Source: Sphaerulina vaccinii
Taxonomy: Eukaryota; Ascomycota; Dothideomycetes; Mycosphaerellales; Mycosphaerellaceae
Direction of reading: 5' to 3'
Length of the DNA stretch: 64,000 bases
NCBI GenBank assembly: GCA_022570795.1
Contig: JAKUDP010000011.1
Location: forward strand, 682,001-746,000
Part shown: piece by piece, positions 53,069 to 63,841 of the stretch
Position numbering within the stretch: position 1 is the stretch's first letter
Layout: the number at the start of each line of letters is the position of its first letter
Notes under the pieces: model-generated
The model's input: the letters and a program-made list of their open reading frames with translations, nothing else
Told to the model about the DNA's origin: nothing
Database searches by the model: none
Made by a program: the position numbers and the translations under genes

Positions 53069-53480
53069 TTATGGGATCGGCTCATATCCACCAGCCTTGT
53101 GCTGCTGGCGGTTGCTAAGCAAGAAGTAGATAATAGCTCCAACGATCGGGAAGATGAAGACAAGAACAGCCCAGAGGATCTTGTGCGAGATTGGGCGGTT
53201 GGATTGGATGAGTTCGACTGTGTACAATGTCAGCGATAAGACTCAGACGACAGCATAGCATAGCATAGCGTAGCCAGCCTGCAGCTCGGTGGCTGATTGA
53301 GGGTCAGTAAGACATACCCCAGATAATGATATCAATAATCAGAACAATGAATCCCACAATTCCACCTCCAGTTCCGTATTGCCATGCAGTATTCTTCTGG
53401 ATGGTGATCTCGTTGGCGATAGGAGCGGCGAAGGTGAGAGTGGCCAGCATGAGCTGGAGGAAGGCGTTGAAGAGACCCAT
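53069..53480 (-). CDS. Small membrane protein, PLD-nuclease N-terminal (PLDc_N) type
   Basis: Exon 1 53318-53480 (ATG 53480), intron 53218-53317 (100 nt, GTATGT donor, GTACAG acceptor), exon 2 53069-53217; 103 residues. Two or three hydrophobic segments: N-terminal 1-19 (may be a cleaved signal, MGLFNAFLQLMLATLTFAAP), about 38-54 (GIVGFIVLIIDIIIW) and about 68-87 (ILWAVLVFIFPIVGAIIYFL). The spacing D-x-x-x-W-V-E then K-x-x-W-x4-F-x-FP-x-x-G-x-x-x-Y is the PLDc_N pattern found in small membrane proteins across bacteria and fungi. No catalytic PLD motif, so no enzyme activity is implied. Confidence 0.8.
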
Positions 53481-54001
53481 GTTTGATACTGGTAGTCTGC
53501 TGATTTCGTGGTTGAGAGTGTGATTTCGTGGTAGATGTCGAGGTGGTGTGTGTCAAGGCAGCAGGAAATGGTGCTCTTGTGAAGGATGGGATGTTTGGTA
53601 TGGTGCAAGGCAAGCTCTGTTTGGCGTCTCCACCCACCTTGAGAAACGACTGGTTGTCAAGCTTTCTTGCTGCTTGCTGCTGGTACGAGTGACGACACAA
53701 AGATTGGTCACGAGCGCGTTTTCCGCATGAGCCACTTTGCTCGCGAAAGTTTAGCCGCGATGAACATAGACCTGTGCACTTCACTTTGGGTTATTCTTTG
53801 GGCTTCTATCAAGACATACGACTTCATTCAACCCGTCTAGCAACAAGTGCTTCCCGCAACTGAAGAGTACCACAATTCACGAGAAGGTGACGATAAGAAC
53901 TATTCTGTCAATAAGCAAGCATATTAGCAGAAGTAGCTCGACAGCTATAGCTGTGGCAGCTTGATCAGAGCATGTCGAGTCTCTGACTTAGTGCATATCA
54001 C
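53481..54001. other. Intergenic, no gene seen
   Basis: Promoter side of the PLDc_N gene; no other feature. Confidence 0.45.
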
Positions 54002-54499
54002 TCAAGTCAGACTAGACGAGTGTTTGTTGATATATGCCATCGATCTGTCATAACTCCCATCCTCCACCTCCTCCTCCTCCTCATCGAGCGAATCTCCTTC
54101 ACGACGAATCCACTCACCCTTACTTAGCACCTTCGGCTCGAGCTCCCCCTCATCCTCTCCCTTTTCGCAAACCGCAGTCCTGATCTTACTCTGATCGCTC
54201 TTCTTCCGCCAAGTGGCTGCATTACCGTATACCGGCAAAGGCTCATTATGCTTCATCCCGATCAACCACATACCTTTCCTGATCTCGAGCCTAGGACATT
54301 CCGGCGGAAAACTGTTAAGATAGGTTCTGAGTTTGAGGGCACGTTTCTCTGGGTCGCCTTTTTCAGCGTCGTTGACGCTGAGCCGGTGGATAGCATAAGA
54401 GAGATCTGCAAATCTGGCATCAACTTTTGAGGCATCTTCGATCATCTGGCCTAATGGGAATAGTGGGAGTTCTGGGACCTTTTCTTTCGAAGTCGACAT
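54002..54499 (-). CDS. Hypothetical protein, tandem paralogue 1
   Basis: 165 residues, single exon, ATG 54499. A helical N-terminal part GQMIEDASKVDARFADLSYA (about 17-36) is shared with the next gene, as is RTYLNSF, KGMWLIGMK and SKIRTAVCEKG. The C-terminal 40 residues are acidic and absent from the paralogue. No signal, membrane segment or known domain. The two genes form a local duplication in the same orientation, 265 bp apart. Confidence 0.65.
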   Translation of the reverse strand: MSTSKEKVPELPLFPLGQMIEDASKVDARFADLSYAIHRLSVNDAEKGDPEKRALKLRTYLNSFPPECPRLEIRKGMWLIGMKHNEPLPVYGNAATWRKKSDQSKIRTAVCEKGEDEGELEPKVLSKGEWIRREGDSLDEEEEEVEDGSYDRSMAYINKHSSSLT

Positions 54500-54764
54500 A
54501 GTCAGCTTTCAAATTTGTCTTGTTTCTGTGGTGTCGCGAAGCCGACTATTATTGTGAGTGCCATAGATCAAGGCGACTTGTTTGCTGATCATGGTAAAGC
54601 ACATCGTGCTCGACAAATCCAGCAGCTACCATGGTTGGCGTAAGTCCTTCGAGGACTGGTTTCCACTTTGCTTCTCTCGGAGAAAGCTGCGCAATAGATT
54701 AAGGTTCATTCGCGACCGTAGAACAAGCTGGTATCGCCGGCTGCTCTTGGTCTTCCACGACCAC

Positions 54765-55204
54765 TCATCCCTCCGTCTCAGCAACAGCAGCCCTTATGAC
54801 CTGGGAGTAACAGCCCTTTGACCAATGATTGAACCTCGGAGAAGGAGGAAGCTCTTCGTCGCCCTTCACACCCATCAACCAGTTACCCTTCTCAGCTTTG
54901 AAGACCGGGTAGATAAGGTGCAGGCTGTTGAGGTAAGTCTGTACTGTTGTTATCCTCTTTTCGATCTTGGCTTCGGTCTTGCAGGCATCAGAATAGGTAT
55001 CGATAAGGATCTGGGTAGTGTAAGTATTGCACAGCCGACGGAACAATAAGATCTGCGTACCTGGTGTATGGCGAAGGACTTGTCTTTGAACCTGTCATCG
55101 ACCACCGAGGCGTCCTCTATCATCTGCTGCGTCTTTGCTCGCTGTTGCGCTTCTGGATCTTCAGAGCGACGAAATGGTCTCAGTGCGACCTCTAGCATGT
55201 GCAT
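54765..55204 (-). CDS. Hypothetical protein, tandem paralogue 2
   Basis: Exon 1 55061-55204 (48 codons, ATG 55204), intron 55011-55060 (50 nt, GTACGC donor, ACCCAG acceptor), exon 2 54765-55010; 129 residues. Splicing joins SFAIHQ to ILIDTYSDACK so that it aligns in register with the paralogue at 54002-54499 (MIEDASVVDDRFKDKSFAIH; QTYLNSL; KGNWLMGVKGDEELP; SQVIRAAVAE). The intron is absent from the other copy. The function is unknown. Confidence 0.62.
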
Positions 55205-55394
55205 CTTTGTTGGATTTCGTGCCTTTGTATCACGAAATCAGAGCATCGATATCAGTGCCATTGTAAGGTCTGCGTGGGAAGTGAAGACCGGTTCCGCACG
55301 TTTGCTTGCTGCCAGCTAGGCGCCTGCGTAATTCGTTGTATTTCGAGGTTTTGGGATGTCTGTCTCAACGTCTTTGTTGTGAAGTTTCAGCTGA

Positions 55395-56571
55395 CTAAAG
55401 CCTCGAGTTCTTTCTGGCTTTCTGCAGACCCTCAATCAATGTCTGCAAGCCTGATTCGGGCTTCTTGGACTCGATACTGGCACTCCGTGGACTCATCAGA
55501 TATCCGTTCACAGTTTCGATGGCGAATTGATGTCCTTTTTCGCCATCTACGTGGCACACGAAGGGGCTGCAAGGTCTCGAGTAGGCCAAATCGGCAGAAG
55601 AGATCTTGCTACTGTCTAGTACCTTCCATGGCCCTTCGAATTTTACTCGCAGCGGGTCTTTGCCGGTGCAGGCTCGATATGTCGTTGTATCCCACAAGTC
55701 CAGAACACGGCCATAACGAGAGACTTTGCCAGCAGGCCAGGACTCCCAATCAACATGCGCATCTTCGCTGGTAATCTTGGGCGCGTGCACGAGTTCGGAC
55801 TCGTCGATCTCACTTGCATTATCTGCTTGCTCAGGATGCAAGAACAGACCTTTCGCGATGCTATCTTTGAGCATATCTGCACCGAGAGGTCCGAGAATTT
55901 CGATCAAGCCGTCCACTGATGCGTCCTCGGGGATCTCAACACCTGGAAGTGGAGTCTGGGCTAGGATCTTGCCATGGTCAAACTTGCTCGGGTGCATAGT
56001 CTGGAGAGTGATGCCAGTATGCGTTCGCCCCTGAAGCAAGGCATGCTGTATCGGAGCGGGTCCACGCAGATCTGGTAAGAGTGATGGATGCAGATTCAGA
56101 CCGCCGTATCTCGCAGCATGAAGGATGCGTGATGGTACTAGCAGGCCGAAAGAGACTGCTACCACCAAGTCAAACGGTGAGGGTGGAGACCAGCCTTTGA
56201 AGGTGTCGATCTGGTGCAGCTGAAGTCCAAGAGACTGAGCTATGGACTTGATCGGTACTGCAGGATGTCAGGATGTGTCATCTTCATAGTCAAGGCTGCT
56301 CCATACCTTCCTGCACGTTCTTCAAACCTCTGCCAGTCCGCTTATCAGGTCTGCACACTACGTCGATCGAGCTGACAGACTCTGGACTTTCTTCCTTCAG
56401 CTGATGCAACGCTCGCAGCGAGTAGTTGCTGAAGTCGTCCGAACCACAGAACAAGATTCGCAATGGATCGAAAAGTCTGTTGCTTGTGCTCAGCGTCCTT
56501 CTGGCATCGTAGCTGGTAGCAGGTGAGTAGATAGAAGGCCGGAGTGCCCTACCGACTCGCACACCAAGCAT
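55395..56571 (-). CDS. FMT1: Methionyl-tRNA formyltransferase, mitochondrial
   Basis: Formylates initiator Met-tRNA for mitochondrial translation using 10-formyl-THF. Exon 1 56307-56571 (ATG 56571), intron 56258-56306 (49 nt, GTATGG donor, CTGCAG acceptor), exon 2 55395-56257; 375 residues. The N-terminus (1-34) is Arg/Ser-rich, a likely presequence (ARRTLSTSNRLF). Then RILFCGSDDFSNYSLRALH begins the formyltransferase fold; the active site is GGLNLHPSLLPDLRGPAPIQ with the catalytic Asn and His, and the Asp lies in KFDHGKILAQ. A C-terminal OB-like region follows from about 250. A firm assignment. Confidence 0.93.
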
Positions 56572-57507
56572 AGCACTAGGATGGCTACACTGCCGGAACG
56601 TTCCTATCGATGCTGCAAGAAAGAGGAAGATGTTTCTCCAACCCCTGCTCTTCTGATGTGATTCGGATCCACCGCGCTAGACCCCAGATCCGACTCCCTT
56701 CCGTGCCGCAGCTGGGGTCTCGAAACTGCCAACATGCAGGTACCTTCGTACCATGTCATCGCCGTGATAAGAGACATCAAGACTGGAATCTGGAGACGGT
56801 ATGGTATAGCTGAGTGTCCTGAAGACGACAAAATCACAGCAGATACTGTCGCGATAGAGCTGCCGAAGCCAATGGCAGTCACGCGACTGACCACGCGACC
56901 ATGATGACCCTGACGTACGTAAAGTAAACAGATCAACGAGAACGAAACAGCTCCATCGATGGTCCAGCGACACGCGGCGGGGAGGGCATCCGCAATGTCT
57001 GCCTTGCAGGACCGATGAGTAACCCAAGTGAGACCGGTGTCTGGCCCGACGCCTCTGTCCAGGAAGAGGTACGTCTCACGACACAGCTGTCCAGCTCGAG
57101 AGGAGTGGGGTGTCTTCTCACGCAATGCTGTCCCTGAAGCCCAAATGAAACATGCCCTCGTGACTACTTTCCGTTGCCTTCTGGAAGCGTTTGAACGAGC
57201 ACGCAAAGGCCAGCTGGAGTGAGTCGATCGTCAATAGCCATCTGCCTGCAAGGTACCCGCCATCGGAGGTGAAGGTGAGTCTTCTTTGTGCGTCAATGCT
57301 AAAATGAGGCAAGATCACACGACGTCTATCTCCCAGCGTCCCGAAGAAGAGCTAAAGCTTCTACTATAAGCCAACTTCATCCCTTCTTCTGAATATCTCC
57401 AAACGCCAACAACTCTCAATCACAGTCATCACCACAGACATCCAGCAAGCACATCACACCAGCGCCATCTGCTAGCAACAACATACCAAGCACCGATCAC
57501 ATTCAAC
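56572..57507. other. Intergenic, divergent promoter of FMT1 and the Stf2-like gene
   Basis: A minus-strand open frame (56604-57206) has no ATG start and no recognisable domain; not called. The region just upstream of 57508 is CA-rich, typical of a fungal 5' UTR. Confidence 0.4.
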
Positions 57508-58199
57508 AGTAAGTTTTGCACCATCCATTGAGGCTGTGAGCATATCTCTGCCATATCTCACTGCCATTGAGTCACAACAGCCTCAATGACGGCCACAATG
57601 CTTCTCTATACCACAAACACTGACATATCTTCCAGTGACTCGTACCAACAAGGCCAACAACCGTGATCACGTCGGTCTCGCCAACGGCACCGCCGCTCCA
57701 GAAGAGCATCTTCCACGCTACTTTGCTAAGAGTGGTCATGACGGTATCAATCCGTCGAGCACCAAGAAGCAAGGTCAAGGCAGAGGTAATTGGTACGTCT
57801 CGCAGTTCAGCACAAGCTCATCCGCTCCTTCCTCAGCACAGCACATATTCAAATCTTCCTCACTTCACCTTACGTCATCTTTCCTATCACATCATAGCAT
57901 TCCATTCGAGCTTCGACTGACGTGCTTTGGCATGCAGGGGCACTCCAGGCTACACCGAGCTCGAGGACCTCCCATACAACCTCACCAACAAGCCTAAGCG
58001 TCGCTCTAACTCCACCTCCATGGCCGCTGGACACAACCTCTTCAAGACCAAATTCGAGGAGGCTGACGAGGACGCCATCGAGTACGACGACTATCTTCAC
58101 GGTCCAGATCACGCCGAGCTCGAGAAGATGAGCACTTCCAGCAGCGCAGGCACCATTGAAGAGGAGGATGAGGTCGAGGTCAAGGACGAGACTAAGTGA
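57508..58199 (+). CDS. Stf2-like ATPase-stabilising-factor family protein, start codon split by an intron
   Basis: Small hydrophilic protein related to yeast Stf2/Tma10, linked to stress and desiccation tolerance and first described as stabilising the inhibited F1Fo-ATPase. The exon upstream ends in ...CAACA at 57508; intron 57509-57635 (GTAAGT donor, TTCCAG acceptor); exon 57636-57792 begins TGACTCGT, so A57508 plus TG57636-57637 form the ATG. Intron 57793-57937 (GTACGT donor, ATGCAG acceptor) and exon 57938-58199 complete 139 residues. It starts MTRTNK and has GQGRGNWGTPG at the second junction, both hallmarks of the family. The C-terminus is acidic (EEEDEVEVKDE). No other in-frame ATG precedes GRGNW, which supports the split start. 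Confidence 0.82.
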
Positions 58200-58940
58200 C
58201 TTTGACACCTGAAGCAAGATGCTAGCTCTGTATTGCTCAACTAGCCTGACACCCGCCATAGTCCCTCTCCACCAGGAGGTGAGGTGAGGTGATTTACGAC
58301 TTTACTTGTGCGGAAACAAGAACTGTGCTACTACAACAACGAATGGCGTGTGACACCGGCCCTGCTTCTTCGCTGGCGAGGAGTGCTGTCACATGGCAGA
58401 CAACGACTCAAGTGAGCGTGCTGTCCAGCAGAGCGAGAATTGAATGAAATGAAACCAACAAGTGTAAAACCATAGCGAATTTGATGAATTCACAAACTGC
58501 CTCCGCTCTTCACATCTTCACTTCCTCAGCCCAACGTCTGCCCACGCTCTTCCGACAGCAAATCGACATCATCGCCGCTGAATTGCATTGAGGATCTCAC
58601 TAGCAGCTATGTCAGTTAGCATACGGAAAAGACTCCGAAAGCTCTCGCGGATGAACACGGCAAAGCTATTGGCAATGGCATGATGGTTATCTTCAGCCAG
58701 CAAGGGGTACTGCACGAGATATAGTACAATATGACAACATGCAAGAAGAAGCGAGTCTCAAACCGTGTCGCCTCATTCCATCTCATTGCAGATCAATCAA
58801 GCGCCTAAACTTTCTACCGGCGCGAAGCAAAGAGAAGTTCTGTCAGCAGTGATGTGTAACGACCTACAAATCTATCAGTCTGCTTCGTACTCTCTTTCCC
58901 GCCATGATAGTCTGACTGTAGGTGAGCGCCCGTCACAAGC
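58200..58940. other. Intergenic, no gene seen
   Basis: Between two plus-strand genes; no coding evidence. It includes the 3' flank of the Stf2-like gene and the promoter of the next. Confidence 0.45.
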
Positions 58941-59423
58941 ATGGCCTACCACGGTCCCATCGAAACCTCCTTCGACGCCTCCACCAAACCCTCCTACGAA
59001 GGCCTCGAATCGCGTCTCAAACGTCTCTCCTCGTACTTCCCTCTCCTGATCAACACCAAAGACTTCTCCCTTCAGTCACCTGAAGTCCGGGAACTAGCCT
59101 CTCACATCTCTGCTGACTGGACAGCGACTATGGATACTCAACCTGACAGGACGCCATGGAAAGAACAGCTCGTTCGTTGGGAGGCGCGTAGTAACGAAAT
59201 GCCGAATGTGCGATTCGATGTGAAGGATATGGAAATTGATCTGAATAACAAACGCGGAGTAGCGACTGTATGGGTAGAAATGGAAGTTACAGGGATGGGA
59301 GACGTAGTCTTGGGTGCCATGAATGAGGTCATGTGGGTACGAAGAGACGATAAATGGGAATGTACGTTCACGAGAGGAATGAGAGGTAGTGCTATGAGAA
59401 GCGTTGCTGGTTATGAGACATGA
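58941..59423 (+). CDS. Hypothetical protein, possibly NTF2/SnoaL-like fold
   Basis: 160 residues, single exon, ATG 58941. The first half is helical (YEGLESRLKRLSSYFPLLI; WKEQLVRWEARS); the second is a series of beta-strands (RFDVKDMEIDLNN; VATVWVEMEVTG; EVMWVRRDDKWECTF). This helix-then-curved-sheet order and the closing WVRRDDKWE strand are typical of NTF2-like (SnoaL-type) small proteins, but I cannot assign a catalytic role. Its stop is 19 bp from the stop of the convergent peroxygenase gene. Confidence 0.62.
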   Translation: MAYHGPIETSFDASTKPSYEGLESRLKRLSSYFPLLINTKDFSLQSPEVRELASHISADWTATMDTQPDRTPWKEQLVRWEARSNEMPNVRFDVKDMEIDLNNKRGVATVWVEMEVTGMGDVVLGAMNEVMWVRRDDKWECTFTRGMRGSAMRSVAGYET

Positions 59424-59442
59424 GAAGATCTTCGTCGCTACT

Positions 59443-60858
59443 CTATGGAATGGCCCCTGGAGCGATGGGCGCCGTAGGACCTCCACGGAACTCATAACCA
59501 GGACAGTTCTCTCCTACATTGCCTTTGACGCTCGGTAGAGTGGGACAGTCCAGAGCATTCTGGATTGGCGTGCCAATGAGTGGGAAGAGTAGGCTTACGA
59601 GGGGCACGTTGCTGATTACCGAGCCGACGAGAGCGTATGCGTAGCAGACTGAGTCGGTGGGCTTGGAGAAGTCGTACAGATCTGCTGAGGTATCTGTGGT
59701 GTTGATGAGGGTGAAGGTGTTCACTTCGCCTGTTGGGGAGAAGTCGTTAGCAATGCTGAGAATGTTCCCATTGTGAAAGGAGTTCTTACCCATGTTGCAG
59801 CCGATCGGAATGGTATCTGGATATCTGGTGCTGATGAGATCGACATCATCTCCTGCTTTGGAGAACGTATAAGGATCCGATCGCTTATACCAGTTGTCAG
59901 GTATTCTCTCGTGGCCAGGGGTGTACACGAGGTTATCATTGTCTCCAGAGAGAGCGAAGAACGACTTCAGTGTTTCCTGGTCCAGTCTACCAGCGGGGAA
60001 CTCGTCGCTATGGTTCGAGAACATAGCAGGAATCAGAACGTGTGCAGCAGCACCTACGAACGAGGTAAAAGGTCCGTCTACCTCAACACATCAGCAAGCC
60101 CTCATAAGCAAACGAAGACCTTAGCAAGACTTACAGTAAAACCACGGATTCTTCGACACGCTGTCCTGATACCTACTCGCCCGATGGTCGACAATGACAT
60201 CGACATCATAATTCGCAGTCTCCGGATCTGGTTGTCGAGCAAGCAATTCCTGGAATTGACTCATGATGAGTAGCGAGTTCGTTCCATGCTGGAATAGATC
60301 TCCGCGTGTAGGCGAACTGTCACCCTCATAGTTGTTATGACTTCCACCAATGCCTGTGAACTCTGCTCCACCAATGGACCAAGCCACAACGGCACCATTG
60401 AAGACACCTGCGTAGGCTGAGAGGATCGTGGCGAGGTCGACGCCCATGTTATACACCTCGATGGCTGCAAGGGTGAATTGGAGGATATTCGCTGTTCCGG
60501 ACCTACAACACCATTATCAGCTTATCTCTCCAACGTGCATCGTGCCAATCGATACATACCTTGGAATGTATCCACGGTTCGCCAACGCATTGAGTCCTGG
60601 ACATGGTCCTCTCTGATCGATCCCTGGACGCGGTGCACGCCATTCATGCAAACCTGATGTCGAGACGCTTTGACGAGCTGCGTTGAAAGTAAGTGGAGCA
60701 TCGTCCTGAGGTGCCTTCAAGGCCGCAGAGGCATTTTGACCGAGAGAGGTGAGTTGGTCGAAGAGGACTTTATCGAGGAGGCCGCCTACGAGGCAGTCGC
60801 TCTGAGGGTAGGCTGAGGCCAAGCCTAGGAAGGCTTGTAGAAGAGTTATCAATTGCAT
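59443..60858 (-). CDS. Secreted heme-thiolate peroxidase/peroxygenase (chloroperoxidase family)
   Basis: Extracellular heme-thiolate enzyme of the Peroxidase_2 family (chloroperoxidase / unspecific peroxygenase), using H2O2 to oxidise or halogenate substrates. Model: exons 60560-60858, 60135-60502, 59790-60077 and 59443-59729, giving 413 residues; the third intron (59730-59789, 60 nt) is in frame and could also be read through. Signal peptide 1-16. The heme-ligating Cys is C86 in PCPGLNALANRGYIPR; the Mg-binding EGD-x-S motif is at 159-161 (YEGDSSPTRGD), as in peroxygenases, instead of the EHD of classical chloroperoxidase. The following acid-base region reads SRYQDSVSKNP. Substrate unknown. 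Confidence 0.87.
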
Positions 60859-61740
60859 TGTGTCTATATAGCCGTAAAATTGAGCTTGCGAAGGTGAGTC
60901 TATGAGGAGCGATGAGGCTTAAGTATTCCATCTTCGTTGTTTCTACCTTCGACACTATAGCGACTGTCTATTGCAGTTCAAGTAAATTGATCGCTGATCC
61001 CACGAAATAGAAGAATTCGTCTATGGTACTTCGAGCCTACAGATTGCTGATCATACAACGTAGAAGAACTTTGCCGTGCTAGAGCGGACAATACTCCTAC
61101 ATGCAAGCGTACATGCATTCAGTTTGTCGTCCATTCTCCTCGGCAAACAGCATCTGTCCTCTAGTTCCAGGCAATAAATGCTTCAGTTGAGGTCATGACA
61201 AGTGAAGTGTGCGAGTGTGGCTTTCGGCTTGCGATCAAGTTGGCATCTATCTTGCCTTCTTGTAGCGCCTTTAGTGTACGAAAAGGCTACATGCTATCTT
61301 CAATGCACATTTGAAGTTAGCGTACGATGTGATAGTCCAATACGAAGAGCACGCGAGCTCATGGCAAAGCTTGAACTCATGTCGATCGCTGCACGTCGGA
61401 CTCCATGCGAGCGGCTTGGCGCTGCTAGGAGAGTGAGACCAACAGCTCTCTTGAAACATATGCAACATGGCTCTACGGTCTGTCTGGAGGTGTAATGGCT
61501 TGATGAGTGCTTGAGGGCGGAGATGTTTGACCATGTCTCCTACTTTTCATTGCTGCTAGCTACTCAGTAGCTCTACTCATACGTTTTGGTAAACCGATTC
61601 CTACCTCCAACGCCGCGCTAATAGTCGCCAAATATGATCTTCTCCGAATAGATGTTCTTGCGTCCAGACTGCACAGGCGTCGCTCGGGGAGCTTGGCCAC
61701 TGCCCTTTCTCGGAGTGGAAGCGAAACGACCATGCGAGTC
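60859..61740. other. Intergenic, no gene seen
   Basis: Upstream of the peroxygenase and 3' of ARO2; no supported coding sequence. Confidence 0.4.
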
Positions 61741-63170
61741 CTACTTAGCATGACCGTTCGCTGTCTCGGAAATGTTGTTCTGCTGCTCGGATATTGGAAC
61801 AATAAGCTTGTTGTCGACGATCGGAAGCCGTCCGCGTGTAGTCTGCCTGGCAGCTTGTGCCATGAGAGCATCGATCACAACCAGCGCGGCCATGGCTTCT
61901 ACAATTGGCACAGCACGCGGAATGACACATGGGTCGTGCCTGCCCTTTGCCTCGAGCACACCTTCCTCCTCGTCGTATGTGGTAGTCTGTTGAGCTTGAC
62001 CAATAGTGGCAGGAGGCTTGAAGCCGACAGTGAAGAAGATAGGCATGCCGTTGGTAATTCCACCTTGGACACCACCAGAGTTATTGGTCTTGGTCGTCAG
62101 TCTTGGTCTTGTGCTTGCAGGCTGTGCAGCGCCGGTTGCTGAGGCAGGTACAGCAGGTGCCTTGATGAACGGATCGTTGTGTATAGAGCCTGGCATCTCG
62201 CAACCACCAAGGCCTGAGCCGATTTCGAAACTCTTCGTGGCAGGAATGCTCAGCATGGCATGAGCTAGCTTGGCCTGTGAGAAGTAAGTATCTCGGAGTT
62301 TAATAAACACTTTCTCACTGCTCCCGAACCCCATTCGGGGACACAGTTGGCAGAGATCATTGGAAACAGTATTTCACTCACCTCCATTTTGTCGAAGCAT
62401 GGCTCGCCCAATCCGGAAGGAACGTTCCGGATAACACAGGTTACAGTGCCGCCAATGCTATCGTGCTTATCTCTGTACTCTGCGATCAAGTCCTCCATAC
62501 GCTTGCCAGCTTCTGCATTGGGGCATCGCACAGGCAGGAACGAGTCAACTTCATCTCTGGTGACTGTCTCCAGGAGTTTAAGGAACTCAGGGTTCGTCGA
62601 TGGGCTTGGATGTGTTCCAGTCGAGGGAAAGAGATGTTCTGGGCCAACACTGTTCGTGAAAGCAACGATCTCCACTCCATATGCGACCTTCAAGTACTTC
62701 TCCGCAATTGCAGCAGCAGCCACGCGTCCGATGGTCTCGCGTGCTGAGCTTCTTCCACCGCCTGATGAGGCTTTCACGCCGTACTTCTCGAGGTAGGTCC
62801 AGTCCGCGTGCGATGGTCTGGGAAAGTCGTCCATTGGTCTCTGCGCTTTCTTGCCTGCCTCTTGTCCGTTGAAGCTCGCCCCCTCCTTGCCATAGTCCTT
62901 TGGTCTCTGATCTTGATTCATGACTCTTAACCCAATTGGTGTTCCCAGCGTGATTCCGAATTCCGTGCCGCTCTGGATCTCTACCAAGTCTTTCTCGTCG
63001 CGTGGAGTGGTCAGAGCTGACTGTCCAGGTCGCCGACGTGTCATCTGAGGCTGGATATCCTTCTCGGTGAGCTCGAGGCCAGGAGGCACACCATCTACAA
63101 TGCAGCCCACAGACTTGCCATGAGACTCGCCGTAGGTGTGCACCCGGAAGTGCGAGCCGAAGGTCGACAT
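61741..63170 (-). CDS. ARO2: Chorismate synthase
   Basis: Last enzyme of the shikimate pathway: EPSP to chorismate, requiring reduced FMN; fungal forms are bifunctional with their own flavin reductase. Exon 1 62382-63170 (ATG 63170), intron 62275-62381 (107 nt, GTGAGT donor, TCACAG acceptor) joining CFDKME to AKLAHAML, exon 2 61741-62274; 440 residues. Signatures: HTYGESHGKSVGCIVDGVPPG at the N-terminus, RRRPGQS, SSGGGRSSARETIGRV and, in exon 2, SGGVQGGITNGMPI and the late catalytic-region KGRHDPCVIPRAVPIVEAM. Length slightly exceeds yeast Aro2 through a low-complexity insert (APAVPASATGAAQPAS). Confidence 0.96.
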
Positions 63171-63841
63171 GATGTTCGTATCTCCGATTCCTGTATCTCG
63201 ATTATTATGATATCAGTGTTTTACAGAGTGGCGTAGCGCGAATCTGTTTTGAGAGAAAGATGTTATTAAGGAAGTGACTGTTGTGTAGTATGAGTCGCCA
63301 TTGAACTTTTTGCCAATCAAAGCCGATGACGCTGGCAGAAGTCATTGGATCGGGAGGCATCGACGCTAGCGGGTTGTCAGTCTTGGCCTGTGAAAGCGGC
63401 CGCTCAAGCGCTCCAAGTTCTCGACAACAATACCTCTTAACAACATGGACGAAACATCAATCCTGTCCAGCTACCGCCACATCCTTCGGAAATGGGGGCC
63501 GCAATGCTTTCAATATTATACGCTGATGCGAGAGCAAGAGTTCTGACTCCCGCGACAGCACATCCACAAGACACAGGTGCTAGTATACACGAACTGTACA
63601 AGCAGACCGCCACTCTCGACATATGTCGCAAATTGTAGCCAGAGTCTATTGCCTGCAGCCATTCTGTCGGAGCCGGGCAATGTTGAGGTCCAAGGCGGAG
63701 TAGCACTGTATCAGGCCAAAAATCGTGTTAAGTATGTACAAGAATTTAATATTTATTTGGGTATCTAAACGCGAAGGTATTGTTCAAACATAACAAGAAG
63801 CGAAGATTGAAGGACAAGAGTGACGCGAGTCAACACGTCTT
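63171..63841. other. Intergenic, no gene seen
   Basis: Promoter side of ARO2 and 3' side of the gene entering from the right. Short frames only. Confidence 0.4.

Noticed and set aside
56604..57206. Minus-strand 200-codon open frame next to FMT1
   Set aside because: Starts with TTG, composition resembles random GC-rich sequence, and it occupies the divergent promoter region.
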